64,000 bases of DNA from Flectonema sp. DT1601 (lineage: Eukaryota; Euglenozoa; Diplonemea; Diplonemida; Diplonemidae), in NCBI GenBank assembly GCA_964019425.1, contig OZ025804.1:186001-250000 (forward strand). Direction: 5' to 3'. A program made the position numbers and the translations under genes. Each line of letters opens with the position of its first letter. The first letter of the stretch is position 1. Below are positions 1 to 10,477 of this stretch, one piece after another. The notes beneath the pieces were generated by a model. That model saw only the letters and a list, made by a program, of their open reading frames with translations. It was not told where the DNA came from and did no database searches.

Positions 1-224
1 TCAACATTGTGAGGAAGAGCATATCTAGAGAAGTACCTTTCACCGTTAGCTCTATGCTCCTCAGGCCATGGTGGAGTACCATAAGCACCCATTCTAACAA
101 ATGATGGTATCGGGATGGTCCTCGTCTCTATTCCTCTCATCACTTGTTCATACTGCCGATCTATATTCGCTGAATGAGCAAACAGGTAGTCTCTTGTTGA
201 GGTAGCCCTAGTAAGCTGCGGCAT
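1..224 (-). CDS. Unrecognised protein, N-terminal part (runs off left edge)
   Basis: An open frame reads on the minus strand from an ATG at 222-224 to the window edge without a stop, giving about 74 residues that begin MPQLTRATSTRDYLF and include GAYGTPPWPEEHRANGERYF. I do not recognise the family. The segment is rich in Arg, Tyr and Pro with no hydrophobic stretch, so it looks soluble. A GERY-x3-RY motif near the edge resembles GERYSNDRF at the end of the next minus-strand gene, which may mean distant kinship or chance. Upstream (minus sense) lies a T-rich tract followed by AAG and TAG within 25 nt of the ATG, a possible splice acceptor. It has the same orientation as the next three genes. 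Its length and C-terminus cannot be seen. Confidence 0.55.
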   Translation of the reverse strand, partial: MPQLTRATSTRDYLFAHSANIDRQYEQVMRGIETRTIPIPSFVRMGAYGTPPWPEEHRANGERYFSRYALPHNV

Positions 225-558
225 GTACAACTATTCTCTTGTTGAAAAAAAAAATATATAATAAAACACAGCTACCGCATCACAACAAATACATTGTACA
301 AAATACCAAAACCTGAAAATAAAAACAAGGCTCACTGCAAGTCAGGTAGCTTACAGGAATTAATATTTATTTTTCAAAAAAGACTCCCTAAAACGTTACT
401 ATTCAGACTGGTATAGAATTAGTTGAGTATCTCTAGTTCGGATGTAGATTCCGTAGTCCGATAAACCAATTGGAAGCATGCATGTCTCTAGACTGGGTTC
501 TGGCTTAGAGGCGTTCAGCTATAATGTGTCGTAGTGTTGTTATAAATAAAAGACTTCC
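225..558. other. Intergenic spacer
   Basis: AT-rich spacer between two minus-strand genes. It contains short A and T runs and no supported gene or RNA. Confidence 0.6.
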
Positions 559-777
559 TCACTTTCCATAAATATTTGTAAACCTGTCGTTTGAGTATCG
601 CTCTCCCGGAGCGAAACCACTATTCCCATCTGACTTGTAGGCTTGGTAGTAAGTGTTATCTATGTCAGTCCCGACGACTGGTACGGCGCAGGCAGCCATT
701 TCCATGCGCTGCTCAAAGCTGCTTTCCGTCTGTGGCGGATTTATCTTTCGCTTGTAGGCCTCCCATGACCGAGACAT
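559..777 (-). CDS. Small unrecognised protein, 72 aa
   Basis: Reading on the minus strand from ATG at 775-777 to TGA at 559-561 gives MSRSWEAYKRKINPPQTESS... ending RFTNIYGK. I chose this ATG rather than the one near 912. The stretch in between reads as a hydrophobic artefact, and in sense orientation it ends in a pyrimidine-rich tract and AAG about 15 nt before this ATG, which looks like a splice acceptor. The protein is hydrophilic and Tyr/Asn-rich with two adjacent Cys/Val segments (AACAVPVVG). There is no signal peptide or membrane segment. It ends with GERYSNDRF, similar to GERYFSRY in the gene at the left edge. Family unknown. It could be a subunit of a larger complex, but nothing in the sequence shows which. 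Confidence 0.5.
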   Translation of the reverse strand: MSRSWEAYKRKINPPQTESSFEQRMEMAACAVPVVGTDIDNTYYQAYKSDGNSGFAPGERYSNDRFTNIYGK

Positions 778-1807
778 TGACGATATGCTGACTTGATAAT
801 ATAGAAAGGGAGAAGATGAAATAAGGAGAGCGAGGGAAACAAAAAATAATTGAAAATACGCACCCCGACAGCCACTCAACATGTTCATCTGGTTTGATAA
901 GTAAGTTAACAACGGCCCCCACTTTGATAATTAGTTTTAATACACGCGGTAAAGATTGTTAGCTCTAGTAAAGAATTTTAAAAAAAAAAAGAAATCGGCA
1001 GACATGGGAAGAGATGACAGAAACCCTAAAAAGCAGAACACAGCTGATCAACTCTTATTCGCAAAATCAATCAACGGGAAAAAAAAATCTAAACAAATAA
1101 ACTAAATCCGTGATGAATACAATGAAGTACATTATTATAATTATTATTTTTGTTGATGTTGTTTTTTTTTTTTTTTTTTCAACTCGGTCAACCCTCAACG
1201 GTAACCGTCACCTCAGGTTCTTGTCTTCGAATAACATAAATTGTTACAAAAAGTTGTTAAAACAAAAAAAAATAAAAAAATAAAAAAAACAGGGGAAGAT
1301 GGGAAAATGAAATGTATAATAAAAAGAGAATACAACCTAAACCTTAAATAAAAAAAAAGGGTTATGGCCCACAAGAATAATAACAGAGGAAAATAATATC
1401 ATAAACTGTACAATACAAAACAACCAAAAAAAAATTGAGGGATTTTTTTTTTTTTTTTTCTTCTTTTTTTTTTTCGAATAAAATACTGTTAAGGAACTCA
1501 CCCATTGTGCCGAGCTTGGAATTGTCCTTAATAAGTGACCAAGGCTGACAGTGTATTTTTGCTTACCGATAGGTAACAAATCTCCTTGTTAGTTTCTGAA
1601 CATAGGAATTATTTTTGTATCGGTCACTTAATGTGCCGAATAAGAATAACTGACACAAAAAGTGTCCTTACAGTGAAGGAAAAAAAAAAAAAAAAAAAAT
1701 CCACTGTAAGAGCGTAACTATTTTTGAGTTTAGGAAAACAGTTCGTGAAGAGAACGCTATTCTCAATCACACGCAGACATGGCTGTGATTTATTATCTGC
1801 TCACATT
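778..1807. other. Intergenic spacer with homopolymer runs and an inverted repeat
   Basis: This holds the putative acceptor tract of the small gene (about 790-850 in minus sense), several A/T runs of about 10-20, and a 9-bp inverted repeat, CTTACAGTG (about 1,667) and CACTGTAAG (about 1,703), on either side of an A-run of about 22. No supported gene. Short frames here are poly-Lys or poly-Phe readings of homopolymers. Confidence 0.5.
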
Positions 1808-2980
1808 TCAACATTCTAAAAGCCGATGTGTGATTGGATCTGTTGTAATGATTGGTGAGAAACATCCCCTTCCTCTACTCGTACGCGGGGATCCATTCGG
1901 AGTGGAAGACGGTTTTCCGGTGATTCCCAAAAAAGGATCTGAAGAAGTACCTCCTTTTGTATTTAACACATCAGAATTCCTGTAAGAACACGGTGATTGC
2001 TTACGATGGATAGCTGGATTAAAACTTATCGACTCAGGGACGAAAACAGGAGGAGCAGCAAGACAGCCTTTTAAATTACGAGAATGTGGTGGTGGATTAC
2101 TACCATCAGTGTTATTGTGAGATATTACATTTCCGTGATTGCGTTGAACAGAATCGAATACTGGACTGTTACATCTTTTACCTTTATAAATCTCTCCTTT
2201 GTTCTTATTGTCTTCACCAGGTGTCGTACATCTTATTCTACTGCTCGGTCTTATTGAAGTGTGGTATCCTTTTTCTGTTTCACCCCAAGCAGCATTAGGT
2301 GATCTGTGCTCAACAATATTTGTGTTGTTATTCTTTCTAGGAGTAGATGCCCACCTCCTACCCCTCAACTGACCATCTGACGATACTAAGTAATGACCGG
2401 GTGATGAACCTTCCGCACTCGATCCGAAGATTCTCCCTGGCTGCGGCCTCATGCTGTGACCGATGATGTTTCCTGAAGACTGGGAGGTGATACTACTGGA
2501 ACGACGCTTTCCAGTCCGAGATTCGTTGATTTCCGTCGATGTTTTGTGTCGAGCTGGACTCGATCCTAATGACATTGATCTAGGAACAGGATTCTTTGTG
2601 TTGCTAGGTTCTGGAACATAACCTCGAATGCGCCTTCTCACAGAGTCCTTACGAGGTTCGGCGATTAGTTTCTTGCTGGGTCTCCTATTGTCGTCGACCG
2701 TCTCACTGCTTTGAATGTTTGTGAAGGTGCCAGTGCCGCCTCTAATGCTTTCCTTTCTCACAGCTCCCTTCGGTGCATGAGGTGAGATTGTTATTCCAGT
2801 TTTGGTGTTAGCGAGTAAGCTTCTTCTGTGCACGTCGTTCAATTTTCTTCTCGATGGCGATTCAGCTCTTTGTTCGAATGTCGCACCCGATCCCTTCTGC
2901 TTCCTCACCTCCTCCCGAACTTCCCTCTGAAGCTGCGATTTCATCTTAGCCCTTCTCTCCGTAACAGATATAGTCGGCAT
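1808..2980 (-). CDS. Basic, Ser/Arg-rich disordered protein, 390 aa
   Basis: Minus-strand frame from ATG at 2,978-2,980. The product is highly charged and low in hydrophobic residues. It starts with MPTISVTERRAKMK and a short Glu/Arg-rich stretch likely to be helical (residues about 6-30). Beyond that it is rich in Ser, Pro, Arg, Asn and Gly with many SP/TP and RxxS patterns (SPSRRK, PRKDSVRRR, STPRKN, NGSPRTSRGRG), which look like kinase sites in a disordered protein. No known domain is visible. In sense orientation a pyrimidine-rich tract with CTTCAG precedes the ATG by about 35 nt, a good splice acceptor. A cytoskeletal or RNA-binding role would suit the composition, but that is a guess. 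Reality of the gene is supported by the long frame in AT-rich DNA and by the acceptor. Confidence 0.7.
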   Translation of the reverse strand: MPTISVTERRAKMKSQLQREVREEVRKQKGSGATFEQRAESPSRRKLNDVHRRSLLANTKTGITISPHAPKGAVRKESIRGGTGTFTNIQSSETVDDNRRPSKKLIAEPRKDSVRRRIRGYVPEPSNTKNPVPRSMSLGSSPARHKTSTEINESRTGKRRSSSITSQSSGNIIGHSMRPQPGRIFGSSAEGSSPGHYLVSSDGQLRGRRWASTPRKNNNTNIVEHRSPNAAWGETEKGYHTSIRPSSRIRCTTPGEDNKNKGEIYKGKRCNSPVFDSVQRNHGNVISHNNTDGSNPPPHSRNLKGCLAAPPVFVPESISFNPAIHRKQSPCSYRNSDVLNTKGGTSSDPFLGITGKPSSTPNGSPRTSRGRGCFSPIITTDPITHRLLEC

Positions 2981-3951
2981 TATTATTATTTATTATTAAT
3001 TCCAATCTCACTGAAGTTAAGAATAAAACGATGATGAGGGTAGGACACTAAAACTGAAATCAATTACTTTAGTTGATGTCCCTTTTGAGGGCTAATCTAA
3101 TCCACCTTCTTAGTAATAATCCTTACTATCTGATCATATTTAAGGAAAAAATAAACATCTGTATTGTATCAGAATTAACTACTGTACTTGGAATAATAGC
3201 GTGAAGAAAAACAAGTGTGGAATTTTTTTTTTTTTTTTTTTTTTGGATTTTCAGAAGTTTAGCGTGGTTTTTTTTCTGCACAAATGATACTTCCGGCATC
3301 CACAGCTGCAGAAATAATAGCGGCGTGGAAAAATTAACGCGAATCGGGAATTTCTGAATTTTTCAAAGTACAGTAAAATTAACATTTAGCTACAATACAG
3401 ACCAAATAGGTGTGATCCTGAAGTCGGAGGTGATATTTTTTGACAAAACTCAAAAAGATACGTAAGTAGGCTAAACCGACCTTCCTTTCAACCTGAAAGA
3501 CGGGATTGAGGATAAATGTGTTGAGCTCAGTTTTGTTGTTATTATTTCTATTTCATACTTTTGTTTCTTTTTCCACAACACACATGGCCTAAACAACAGT
3601 TTATTAGCTAGATTTGTAACAGAAATTTCCCTTTACGAGGAATCTAAAATCCTATAATTGGACCCACAAAGAACAAACACAAACCAGACAAGATCAAAAC
3701 AAAGAAAACCAACTTTTTTATAATAATAAATATCCTCTAACGGTAATGTCAACACCAAGGAGGGATTAATGAGGCCCGGTAAGGAGAGAGAATTACTTTG
3801 CAAAAATAATAACTGTCCTTTTGTAGCATCTTTAACATAAAAAACGATATTTTAACAATACGCATAAGATGCCGAAGAAGCTTCCCACAGTAGCAATAAG
3901 AAAGAGGGGGAAAACAAAATGCTACTTGAATTTTCGTATCCGAAAAACCAG

Positions 3952-3982
<31 letters not shown>

Positions 3983-4098
3983 CCCCATTCATAAAAGAAG
4001 TCATAAAATAGAAACCAAATAAACTCCAAATCGACGATATCAAACGCACTGAACGGAAGGTCATAAAAGAGGAAGTTAAAACAAGAACAAACATCAAT
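2981..4098. other. Intergenic spacer, minus-strand cluster
   Basis: This holds the acceptor tract of the upstream-facing gene near 3,000-3,025, a T-run of about 24 at 3,222-3,244 and one of about 26 near 3,955-3,982 (A-runs in sense of the flanking genes). No supported coding sequence; frames here read through homopolymers. Confidence 0.5.
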
Positions 4099-5508
4099 CT
4101 AAGTAACTAGTTTAATGTCATCACCAACACTCAGAGGATGAGATAAATGGCTCTTAAGTTGCTCTGGAGTGGCATCCAATATAAACAGAAGAGCTGCGTG
4201 AAGAGTTGCTTGGGCCCAACCAGCGTTTCCATTCATAAGTTTAGCGGGTGCAAACACAGAAAGATATTCGCTTACTGAAAATATATTTGGTGGATTGGAG
4301 AGAAGGATACAATGAATGAATATAGGAACAATACTATCAGCACCGATATCGTTTCCTGATAAGTTCATTTCATCTGAAATAGCAGTGTGAATGATTGCAA
4401 GAGATTCAGTTAAATGATTTAATCTGTTCGAAACACCTCTTTGAGAAGACATCCATTGAAGGTGAGCAATAACATCTTTATATTTTGGATTTGATATTTC
4501 AATAGTGTCATCTTGGTCTTCCATCACACTCGATATTTTCAACTCAACATCTGAATCGACTGTTCCGAACTTTCGTATCCAAACAGATAATAAACTTTCT
4601 TCAGTTTGGTCCTGAATGGTATTTTCAATACAAACTTTTAGCTTTTGACGGGCATCTTCATTCTCTAAGCAAAGTCTCCAAATTTTATACAAATGTTGGG
4701 AAAGAGTTCCCTGAAACTGTATTTTATCTTCTTTAATCCTATCCATCGTATTACTAGCGCTTCCAATGGAATCAGCGAGGATTTTAGCCTCAAACATTGA
4801 CAACACTGCTCCGACGGCTGAATCTTTAGTTCTTGCCTCGATAGCAATCTGTTTTCCTATTTGAATCCAAGACCTTGAATAGTTGCTGGCTCTCCTTGCA
4901 TCACCTGGTGGGGGAGACCAATTCTCACTAATGAACTGAGGCCAATCAAAGGCAGTAGGGTCTTTAGATAATTGCTCTATCTGTACTGTTGGCTGGGTTT
5001 TCATATTGTGAAAACCTCGTAGTACGGTACTCAAAGCCGATGTCAAAGCTTCGCGACCTTCTGTAGCAAGCCTAACAGGACTAATACCGTGTAATTTATT
5101 ATGCTTGTTCCTCTTCGTGAAATACATTTCAGGATCAACATATTGAGTGAATTGTCGTTCAATATTATCGAGTTGCGAACGAGCACCTTGGAGAAGTGAC
5201 ACTACTGGATGAGTTTTTTTTTGCTTTGAAAAGGAATGCGACGAAGAAGGCGTCACGGAGCTCTCTGACTGTGATCTTGCCTCTGCTATGAGAACCTTCA
5301 ACGACTCAACAATGTCAGTCAATTCTGACAACATGGATTCCATTCCTGCAGGGCTCCCCACCGAACATTCTTCTTGTGTATCCCCATACAAAGATGCATG
5401 AGCTGTAGCTTCATGAATGCAACTCTCTGGAGACGAAGCTTCCGACGGAGAATTTTGTGAACCCTTCTTTCGGGGGCTACCAAAGTGACCCTCCACTACC
5501 ACTGCCAT
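4099..5508 (-). CDS. VPS9-domain protein, probable Rab5-family exchange factor, 469 aa
   Basis: VPS9 domains catalyse GDP/GTP exchange on Rab5-type GTPases at early endosomes. The C-terminal quarter (about residues 385-440) carries the family signature: GADSIVPIFIHCILLSNPP, then SVSEYLSVFAPAKLMNG and the AGWAQATLHAALLFI helix, which correspond to the conserved GAD..LP, NPP, Y...F and T...A elements. The N-terminal 110 residues are Ser/Pro-rich and disordered. The middle (about 150-380) is helical and may be the helical bundle that precedes VPS9 cores. No SH2, ankyrin or FYVE module is visible. The start is chosen at ATG 5,506-5,508, which lies about 26 nt after a pyrimidine tract plus CGCAG in minus sense, a strong acceptor. 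A Rab5-like GTPase is encoded at 43.5 kb in the same window, though it lies in the other gene cluster. Confidence 0.85.
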   Translation of the reverse strand: MAVVVEGHFGSPRKKGSQNSPSEASSPESCIHEATAHASLYGDTQEECSVGSPAGMESMLSELTDIVESLKVLIAEARSQSESSVTPSSSHSFSKQKKTHPVVSLLQGARSQLDNIERQFTQYVDPEMYFTKRNKHNKLHGISPVRLATEGREALTSALSTVLRGFHNMKTQPTVQIEQLSKDPTAFDWPQFISENWSPPPGDARRASNYSRSWIQIGKQIAIEARTKDSAVGAVLSMFEAKILADSIGSASNTMDRIKEDKIQFQGTLSQHLYKIWRLCLENEDARQKLKVCIENTIQDQTEESLLSVWIRKFGTVDSDVELKISSVMEDQDDTIEISNPKYKDVIAHLQWMSSQRGVSNRLNHLTESLAIIHTAISDEMNLSGNDIGADSIVPIFIHCILLSNPPNIFSVSEYLSVFAPAKLMNGNAGWAQATLHAALLFILDATPEQLKSHLSHPLSVGDDIKLVT

Positions 5509-5799
5509 TTTGGTCTTACCGTTTCGTTGAGAATCTGCGAAGGGAGGTTAAAGAAAAGAATTGATAACAGTGAACAATAAAAATTTCATTACAGTAATAT
5601 TCTCTCTAAGGGTGGTTGGGCAGTTGTTTCCGTATAATTTTCTATGCGACCTCCAGGAGCCTCTCCGGTTTTTTCACTTTAAACGTGAAGCATGATACAC
5701 ACATTGATTACTGTAAAAGGAATAATTCTGTCATCCGTTCACCTTTTTTCAGACACAAATATGAGTAAATTGATACAAGTAATGTGATACGAATCTTTC
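5509..5799. other. Left flank of the strand-switch region
   Basis: Contains the acceptor tract of the VPS9 gene (about 5,535-5,560 in minus sense), then unassigned AT-rich sequence. It is the boundary between the minus-strand gene cluster and the 28-kb repeat region. Confidence 0.5.
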
Positions 5800-8115
5800 T
5801 TGTCACCAGTTTCTTTTAAGAAATAATGAGAACAAATCTAGTCACAGGATTCAATGCAAATTTAGCATACAGGATGCTAAACACCAACTCTCTCGTTGTC
5901 AGCCAATCTGATACTGCAACCAAGTCATTCAAGATCTTGTTCTTCAGAAGTGTTATCAACCCGCCAACTACAGTCAACGCTCCCGATTGCTCGACAACAA
6001 CACCTCTCCATCCTTCTAAGGAAGCATCAACAAGGAGAGTTAACTTCGATACTGAGGATCTTTTCCTGATTACTCTGATCCCAACTGCATCAGTCATCCA
6101 ACGAGATAATTCCAATCGAACAGAATGAGGAACAACACCACTTCATCAGTACTTTGCCCTTGGAGGCTGCAATGCACTCCATGTTGCCAAGAAGACATAC
6201 TACACTCTCATTCATCGTTGCCTTTGTACAGATCAAGTCGCTCAGTCGCCTGATGAAATGCGACTCAAAACATGGTGTCCACTGCCTAGATGCCTGCACT
6301 TACTCAAGAAGGAAACAACCATGCTGGAACACTTTGGGGACTGCAAGAACAACGAGGCATCACGGGTAACTATATCAAAGGAAGGTAGTACGATCTGGTT
6401 TACAAGACACTACGCCAATGTTAAGTAGGGAAATTTCTTTCTGCTGGTCACCAGCCGTTCCGATGTGTCTTCGGACCGACTTCTTGAGATCGTCAACAGC
6501 TGGCTGCGTGACTGAACTTATTCTGAGTCTGTTGACTCAGCTGCTCAACCATCCTCTCCGTTGCGTTCCTGAGTGCGTCCGTGTCGTCACGCAGCGTCGA
6601 CATTGCCTCTTCGTCGTGCGTTACCACCTTGCTTGATGGGGTGAAGCTCAGTCTTAGTCCGACAATTGCTGCCTGAGTCAACTTTAAGGTCTCGGTCAGA
6701 TGACTGATAGAGGAGATGCTAAAAAGACACCAGATTGTTTATATCGATCAGCTGTGACCAATTGAGGCGATCGGCAGGGTGGAGGTGTTCACGATTTTTC
6801 ACTTTGCTACACGAAAATTCACGATTTTTCACTTAATTTTTTGCTGCTTTCTGGTAGTGAAATCCCGTGAAAATGTGTGAATTCTAGTGAAAAAAGTGAG
6901 TGATATCCAAATGGTACCGTTGGTGCTGGTGTGCTGTGCGATGTCAAACCTGTTCAGTTTGCCATACATGTCACTTTGACAACTAAATGGGCATCGCTTG
7001 TGCCCAGTGACCCATCACCCTTCCTGACCATCGCTTGTGGTGAGGTTCCGGACTTTGGACCGGCGCATCGCGTGTGTGGTGGGCTTAATCACTGAGGGGC
7101 TCATTCTCGTTCAGACTGTTCTGTTCTGTTCTGTTCTGTTCTGTTCTGTTCTGTTCTGTTCTGTTCTGTTCTGTTCTGTTCTGTTCTGTTCTGTTCTGTT
7201 CTGTTCTGTTCTGTTCTGTTCTGTTCTGTTCTGTTCTGTGGTGTCTTTCCATTACTCCTCCCATCTCTGCCAGGAGACAGGTGAATGCTGGTTCTGTAAG
7301 CCAGATATCGCGAACAACCCGACCATGATCATTCAGCAAATATGAGATGTCAATTGTGGCTGCCTCTGACATGTCACGTGCAACCTCTGCCCAAAACTGG
7401 AGAAGTTGTCGCGGAGTGCGATGCTCCCGGGAGAATGAGATGAGACGTCTGAGCACACCATTCACAATACTATATTGTGCACACATGAACTCCATGATGT
7501 TGCCCATTTCCTCGTTACTGAGAGACATCAGGTAAGCGTATGCCCGCCTGCGACGATGAGAGTATTTGATGAGGCGCTTGTTGCGCTGCAAGAATGTGAG
7601 AACCCACCTGAGGAATGGAATACCTCGAAGCAGGCATGATAACACATAGCATGCAAATGCTAAGGTTCCGAAGCGCCCATTCGTAACCTTCTCTTTAAAT
7701 GGGCACGCCCTAAAAGAGATGCGGTGCTTCTTGTGAAGCCAGTAAGCAAACGACCGATTCCCACGTATGAAGAAGCACAGATGTTGCGTCACTTACCAGG
7801 CAGAATGTACTCTCCCGGTTGCGAATGAGGAACACACAATCCTGCACATACAACCACCGGATCATCTCTCTTCGTGCAGCCCAATAACTGACGGAGTCAA
7901 GACCATGAAGCTGGCGGGTAAACTGCGGAATGCGGCGCATGGCGATGTGGTGGCTGAGGGCGGAGATGCAGAGTCCCAGCAACAGTGTATTGCGATACAC
8001 CGTTAACCTCACCAATCTTCTCATCGCACCAGATCAGCAAGTCATCCGTGCCAGCAACACGAGCCCTAACCTCCAAGTCATCTTCAACTTCTAGTCCCAT
8101 ACCAATACATCTCAC
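5800..8115 (-). mobile_element. Broken VIPER/TATE/DIRS-like retroelement fossil (RT and RNase H parts)
   Basis: Minus-strand translations recall tyrosine-recombinase-type retroelements. Near 7.7-8.1 kb there is an RT-like stretch with GLCISALSHHIAM, the position of the LPxG...P motif. At 7.3-7.7 kb there is an Arg-rich helical connector. At 5.8-6.1 kb there is an RNase H-like stretch with LLVDASLEGWRGVVVE, matching the (T)DAS..GWG core. The element is broken, with several breaks, and a CTGTT microsatellite has grown within it. No recombinase part or terminal repeats were recognised. The family call rests on short motifs, so another RT class is possible. Degree of decay suggests it is old. Confidence 0.5.
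7116..7240. repeat. (CTGTT)n microsatellite
   Basis: About 24-25 perfect head-to-tail copies of a CTGTT pentamer, lying inside the retroelement fossil. The perfection of the tract implies it is much younger than the fossil. Confidence 0.97.
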
Positions 8116-8699
8116 AGCTTTGATCTGCTAGTCACATACAGCAAGATCTCTGCTGGCAAGGTATCGCGAAGCTGCACTGTTACTCTTACGAGAGCTATGT
8201 GAATGAATTACCACAATAAACTGTAGAGAACGATAGGATTAACAAGCACCACCACTTCAACGATCACCACACATGCCTATCAACCCACCTGTGCTAGAAT
8301 AGTTCAGCAACCAAAAAGAATGAAACTGTAACAAGAGCTGGATTAAAGAGAACTTTAGTATTAACAACGGTGCATCATTGCAAAAACTTTGAAGAATGTG
8401 ATTGAGCTACTCAACAATCAGAAGCAATCGCGATGTTTTCGCAACATCGACATCGTCTCTCAGACTCGAGTCAAATATTTGGACCTGTACTTTGCTAAGT
8501 GTATTAATGAGCTTCAGAACAGTGAACGATACATGACATGAAGACTGGCAATGATACCTACCTAGGAGTGAATAAATCAACAGGGGATCCTTTTGGATCG
8601 GCCCTCCCTTCACTTCCGCTCTCCAACGGGGGGTCGCACCCCAGCCAATCGTCAGCGAAGAAAAGATTGCAAGGCATCGGCAAGCAATTTTTTCAAAAC
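8116..8699. other. Unassigned sequence before the minisatellite
   Basis: Unique-looking sequence with no supported gene. It may include the edge of the retroelement fossil. Short frames here run into the minisatellite and are not credible genes. Confidence 0.4.
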
Positions 8700-9375
8700 T
8701 TTGTGCGGAGCTGGCAGTTTTTAAGACTTCGTGGAGCTGGTGGTTTTTTAAAACTTTGCGAAGCTGGCGGTTTTTTGAAATGTGGAGCTGGCGGTTTTTA
8801 AAACTTTGTGTGGAGCTGGCAGTTTTTAAAACTTCGTGGAGCTGGTGGTTTTTTGAAATGTGGAGCTGGCGGTTTTTTAAAACTTTGTGTGGAGCTGGCA
8901 GTTTTTAAAACTTCGTGGAGCTGGTGGTTTTTTAAAACTTTGCGAAGCTGGCGGTTTTTTGAAATGTGGAGCTGGCGGTTTTTAAAACTTTGTGTGGAGC
9001 TGGCAGTTTTTAAAACTTCGTGGAGCTGGTGGTTTTTTAAAACTTTGCGAAGCTGGCGGTTATTTGAAATGTGGAGCTGGCGGTTTTTAAAACTTTGTGT
9101 GGAGCTGGCAGTTTTTAAAACTTCGTGGAGCTGGTGGTTTTTTGAAATGTAGAGCTGGCGGTTTTTTAAAACTTTGCCTGGAGCTGGCAGTTTTAAAATC
9201 TTTGTGGAGCTGGTGGCTCTTTGAAACTTTGTGTGGAGCTGGTAGTTTTTTGAAATGTGGAGCTGGTAGTTTTTTGAAATGTGGAGCTGGCGGTTTTTTA
9301 AAACTTAGTGTGGAGCTGGCAGTTTTTAAAACTTCGTGGAGCTGGATGTGGAGCTGGTGGTTTTTTAAAACTTTG
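8700..9375. repeat. GGAGCTGG minisatellite, about 26 copies
   Basis: About 26 imperfect tandem copies of a unit of roughly 26 bp with core GGAGCTGGYRGTTTTTTAAAACTT. Variants (GAAGCTGG, TTTGAAATG instead of TAAAACTTTG) alternate in a higher-order pattern of about four units. Plus-strand frames run through it and give Trp/Phe/Gly-rich repeats, but this follows from the repeat and is not evidence of a protein. Confidence 0.95.
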
Positions 9376-9416
9376 TGTAGAAATTTTTTATTTTTTTTAT
9401 TTTCAGCTTAATTAAA

Positions 9417-9817
9417 ATTTCGATAAAGTGGGAAGTAACGGACTGGGAGCTTTTGGCTCCTGCCCTATTCCCGATGTAAACTTTCTTTTTATTTTTATTT
9501 TTTTTTTAACAGGCCCAAAGGGCGACAATGATGGTTGCTGACCAAGGAATAATATTCAAATGAATTTTCGTTTCAAAGAAACGAACAGAATTAAGAGAGA
9601 GGCAGAGGAAAAAAAAAAAAAAAAGAAAGAAAAGAAAAGAAAAAAAAAAATGAAGAGGAAATAATCAAACATGAAAAAAAAAAAAAAAAAAAATATATAT
9701 ATAAATAAAAAACGTTGTATGAAAAAGGAAAAAAAAGAAAAAAAAAAGACCAGAAAAGGAAAGAGAAAATGAAAAGGTATAATATTATTGTGGGGATATG
9801 AGGGATAGCAGGGAGAT

Positions 9818-9850
<33 letters not shown>

Positions 9851-10046
9851 CTTATTTATTATTTAAAAAAAGGAAACAATCAGTTTAGCGTCTCGATCAG
9901 GACGGAAAATAGAAATTAATCGACATAGTTGATCGATAGAAAAAAAAACTATGGTAACATTGTTTATTCATTTTTTTTTTTTTTTTTTTTTTTTAAATCT
10001 TTTTAATTATTTTAAAGAAAAAACAATCAGTTTAGCGTCTTGACCA
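9417..10046 (+). mobile_element. Truncated copy of the satellite-bearing element (head plus two satellite units)
   Basis: Starts with TTTCGATAAAGTGGGAAG, the same head as at 18,226 and (inverted) at 27,452. It continues through the shared region with the CCCAAAGGGCGAC segment, A/G-rich tracts and T-runs. It then holds one full and one partial satellite unit and stops inside a unit at GTCTTGACCAG, where an unrelated inverted repeat begins. The left flank matches the inverted form of sequence at about 29,575-29,610, so this copy seems to have landed in, or been joined to, a copy of the 1.37-kb repeat. The class of element is unknown. Confidence 0.75.
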
Positions 10047-10440
10047 GCTACAAACACAAAATACACACACAGCTTGCAGTGTGTTCTTTGTGTATGTTTT
10101 CTTCAGGTGTGAGTAGTTTTTTTGTTCTTGCTCTTCAGGGAGGGTCTTAGCCAAAAGCTAACAATCCAAATCTCACCTGGAAATTCAACTTGTACGAGTT
10201 AAGTTACCAGGTGAGATTTGGACTGTTAGCTTTTGGCTAAGGCCCTCCCTGAAGAGCAAGAACAAAAAAACTACTCACACCTGAAGAAAACATACACAAA
10301 GAACACACTGTAAGCTGTGTGTGTATTTTGTGTTTGTCACAACAGGAGAGAAAAGAAAGAATGTCAAGGTTGGTCACCTTGCCTATCAACGCACAACATT
10401 GGTGGTCTCTACTAGACCCTGAGTGATCCCACTGGATCTC
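10047..10440. repeat. 250-bp repeat R in palindromic arrangement
   Basis: A minus-oriented partial copy (about 10,050-10,180) and a plus-oriented copy (10,207-10,440) of the repeat that begins CCAGGTGAGATTTGGACTG face each other across a 26-bp spacer. The arms are about 130 bp and nearly identical. Other copies of R lie at about 28,362, 29,721, 30,143 (minus) and 31,354. Confidence 0.9.
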
Positions 10441-10477
10441 TCATCGTTCATAGTACCTATGTGAAGTTATAAAGAAA

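Noticed and set aside
8538-9411. Plus-strand frames of Trp/Phe/Gly/Lys repeats
   Set aside because: They are translations of the GGAGCTGG minisatellite and depend on its unit length, with no other sign of a gene.
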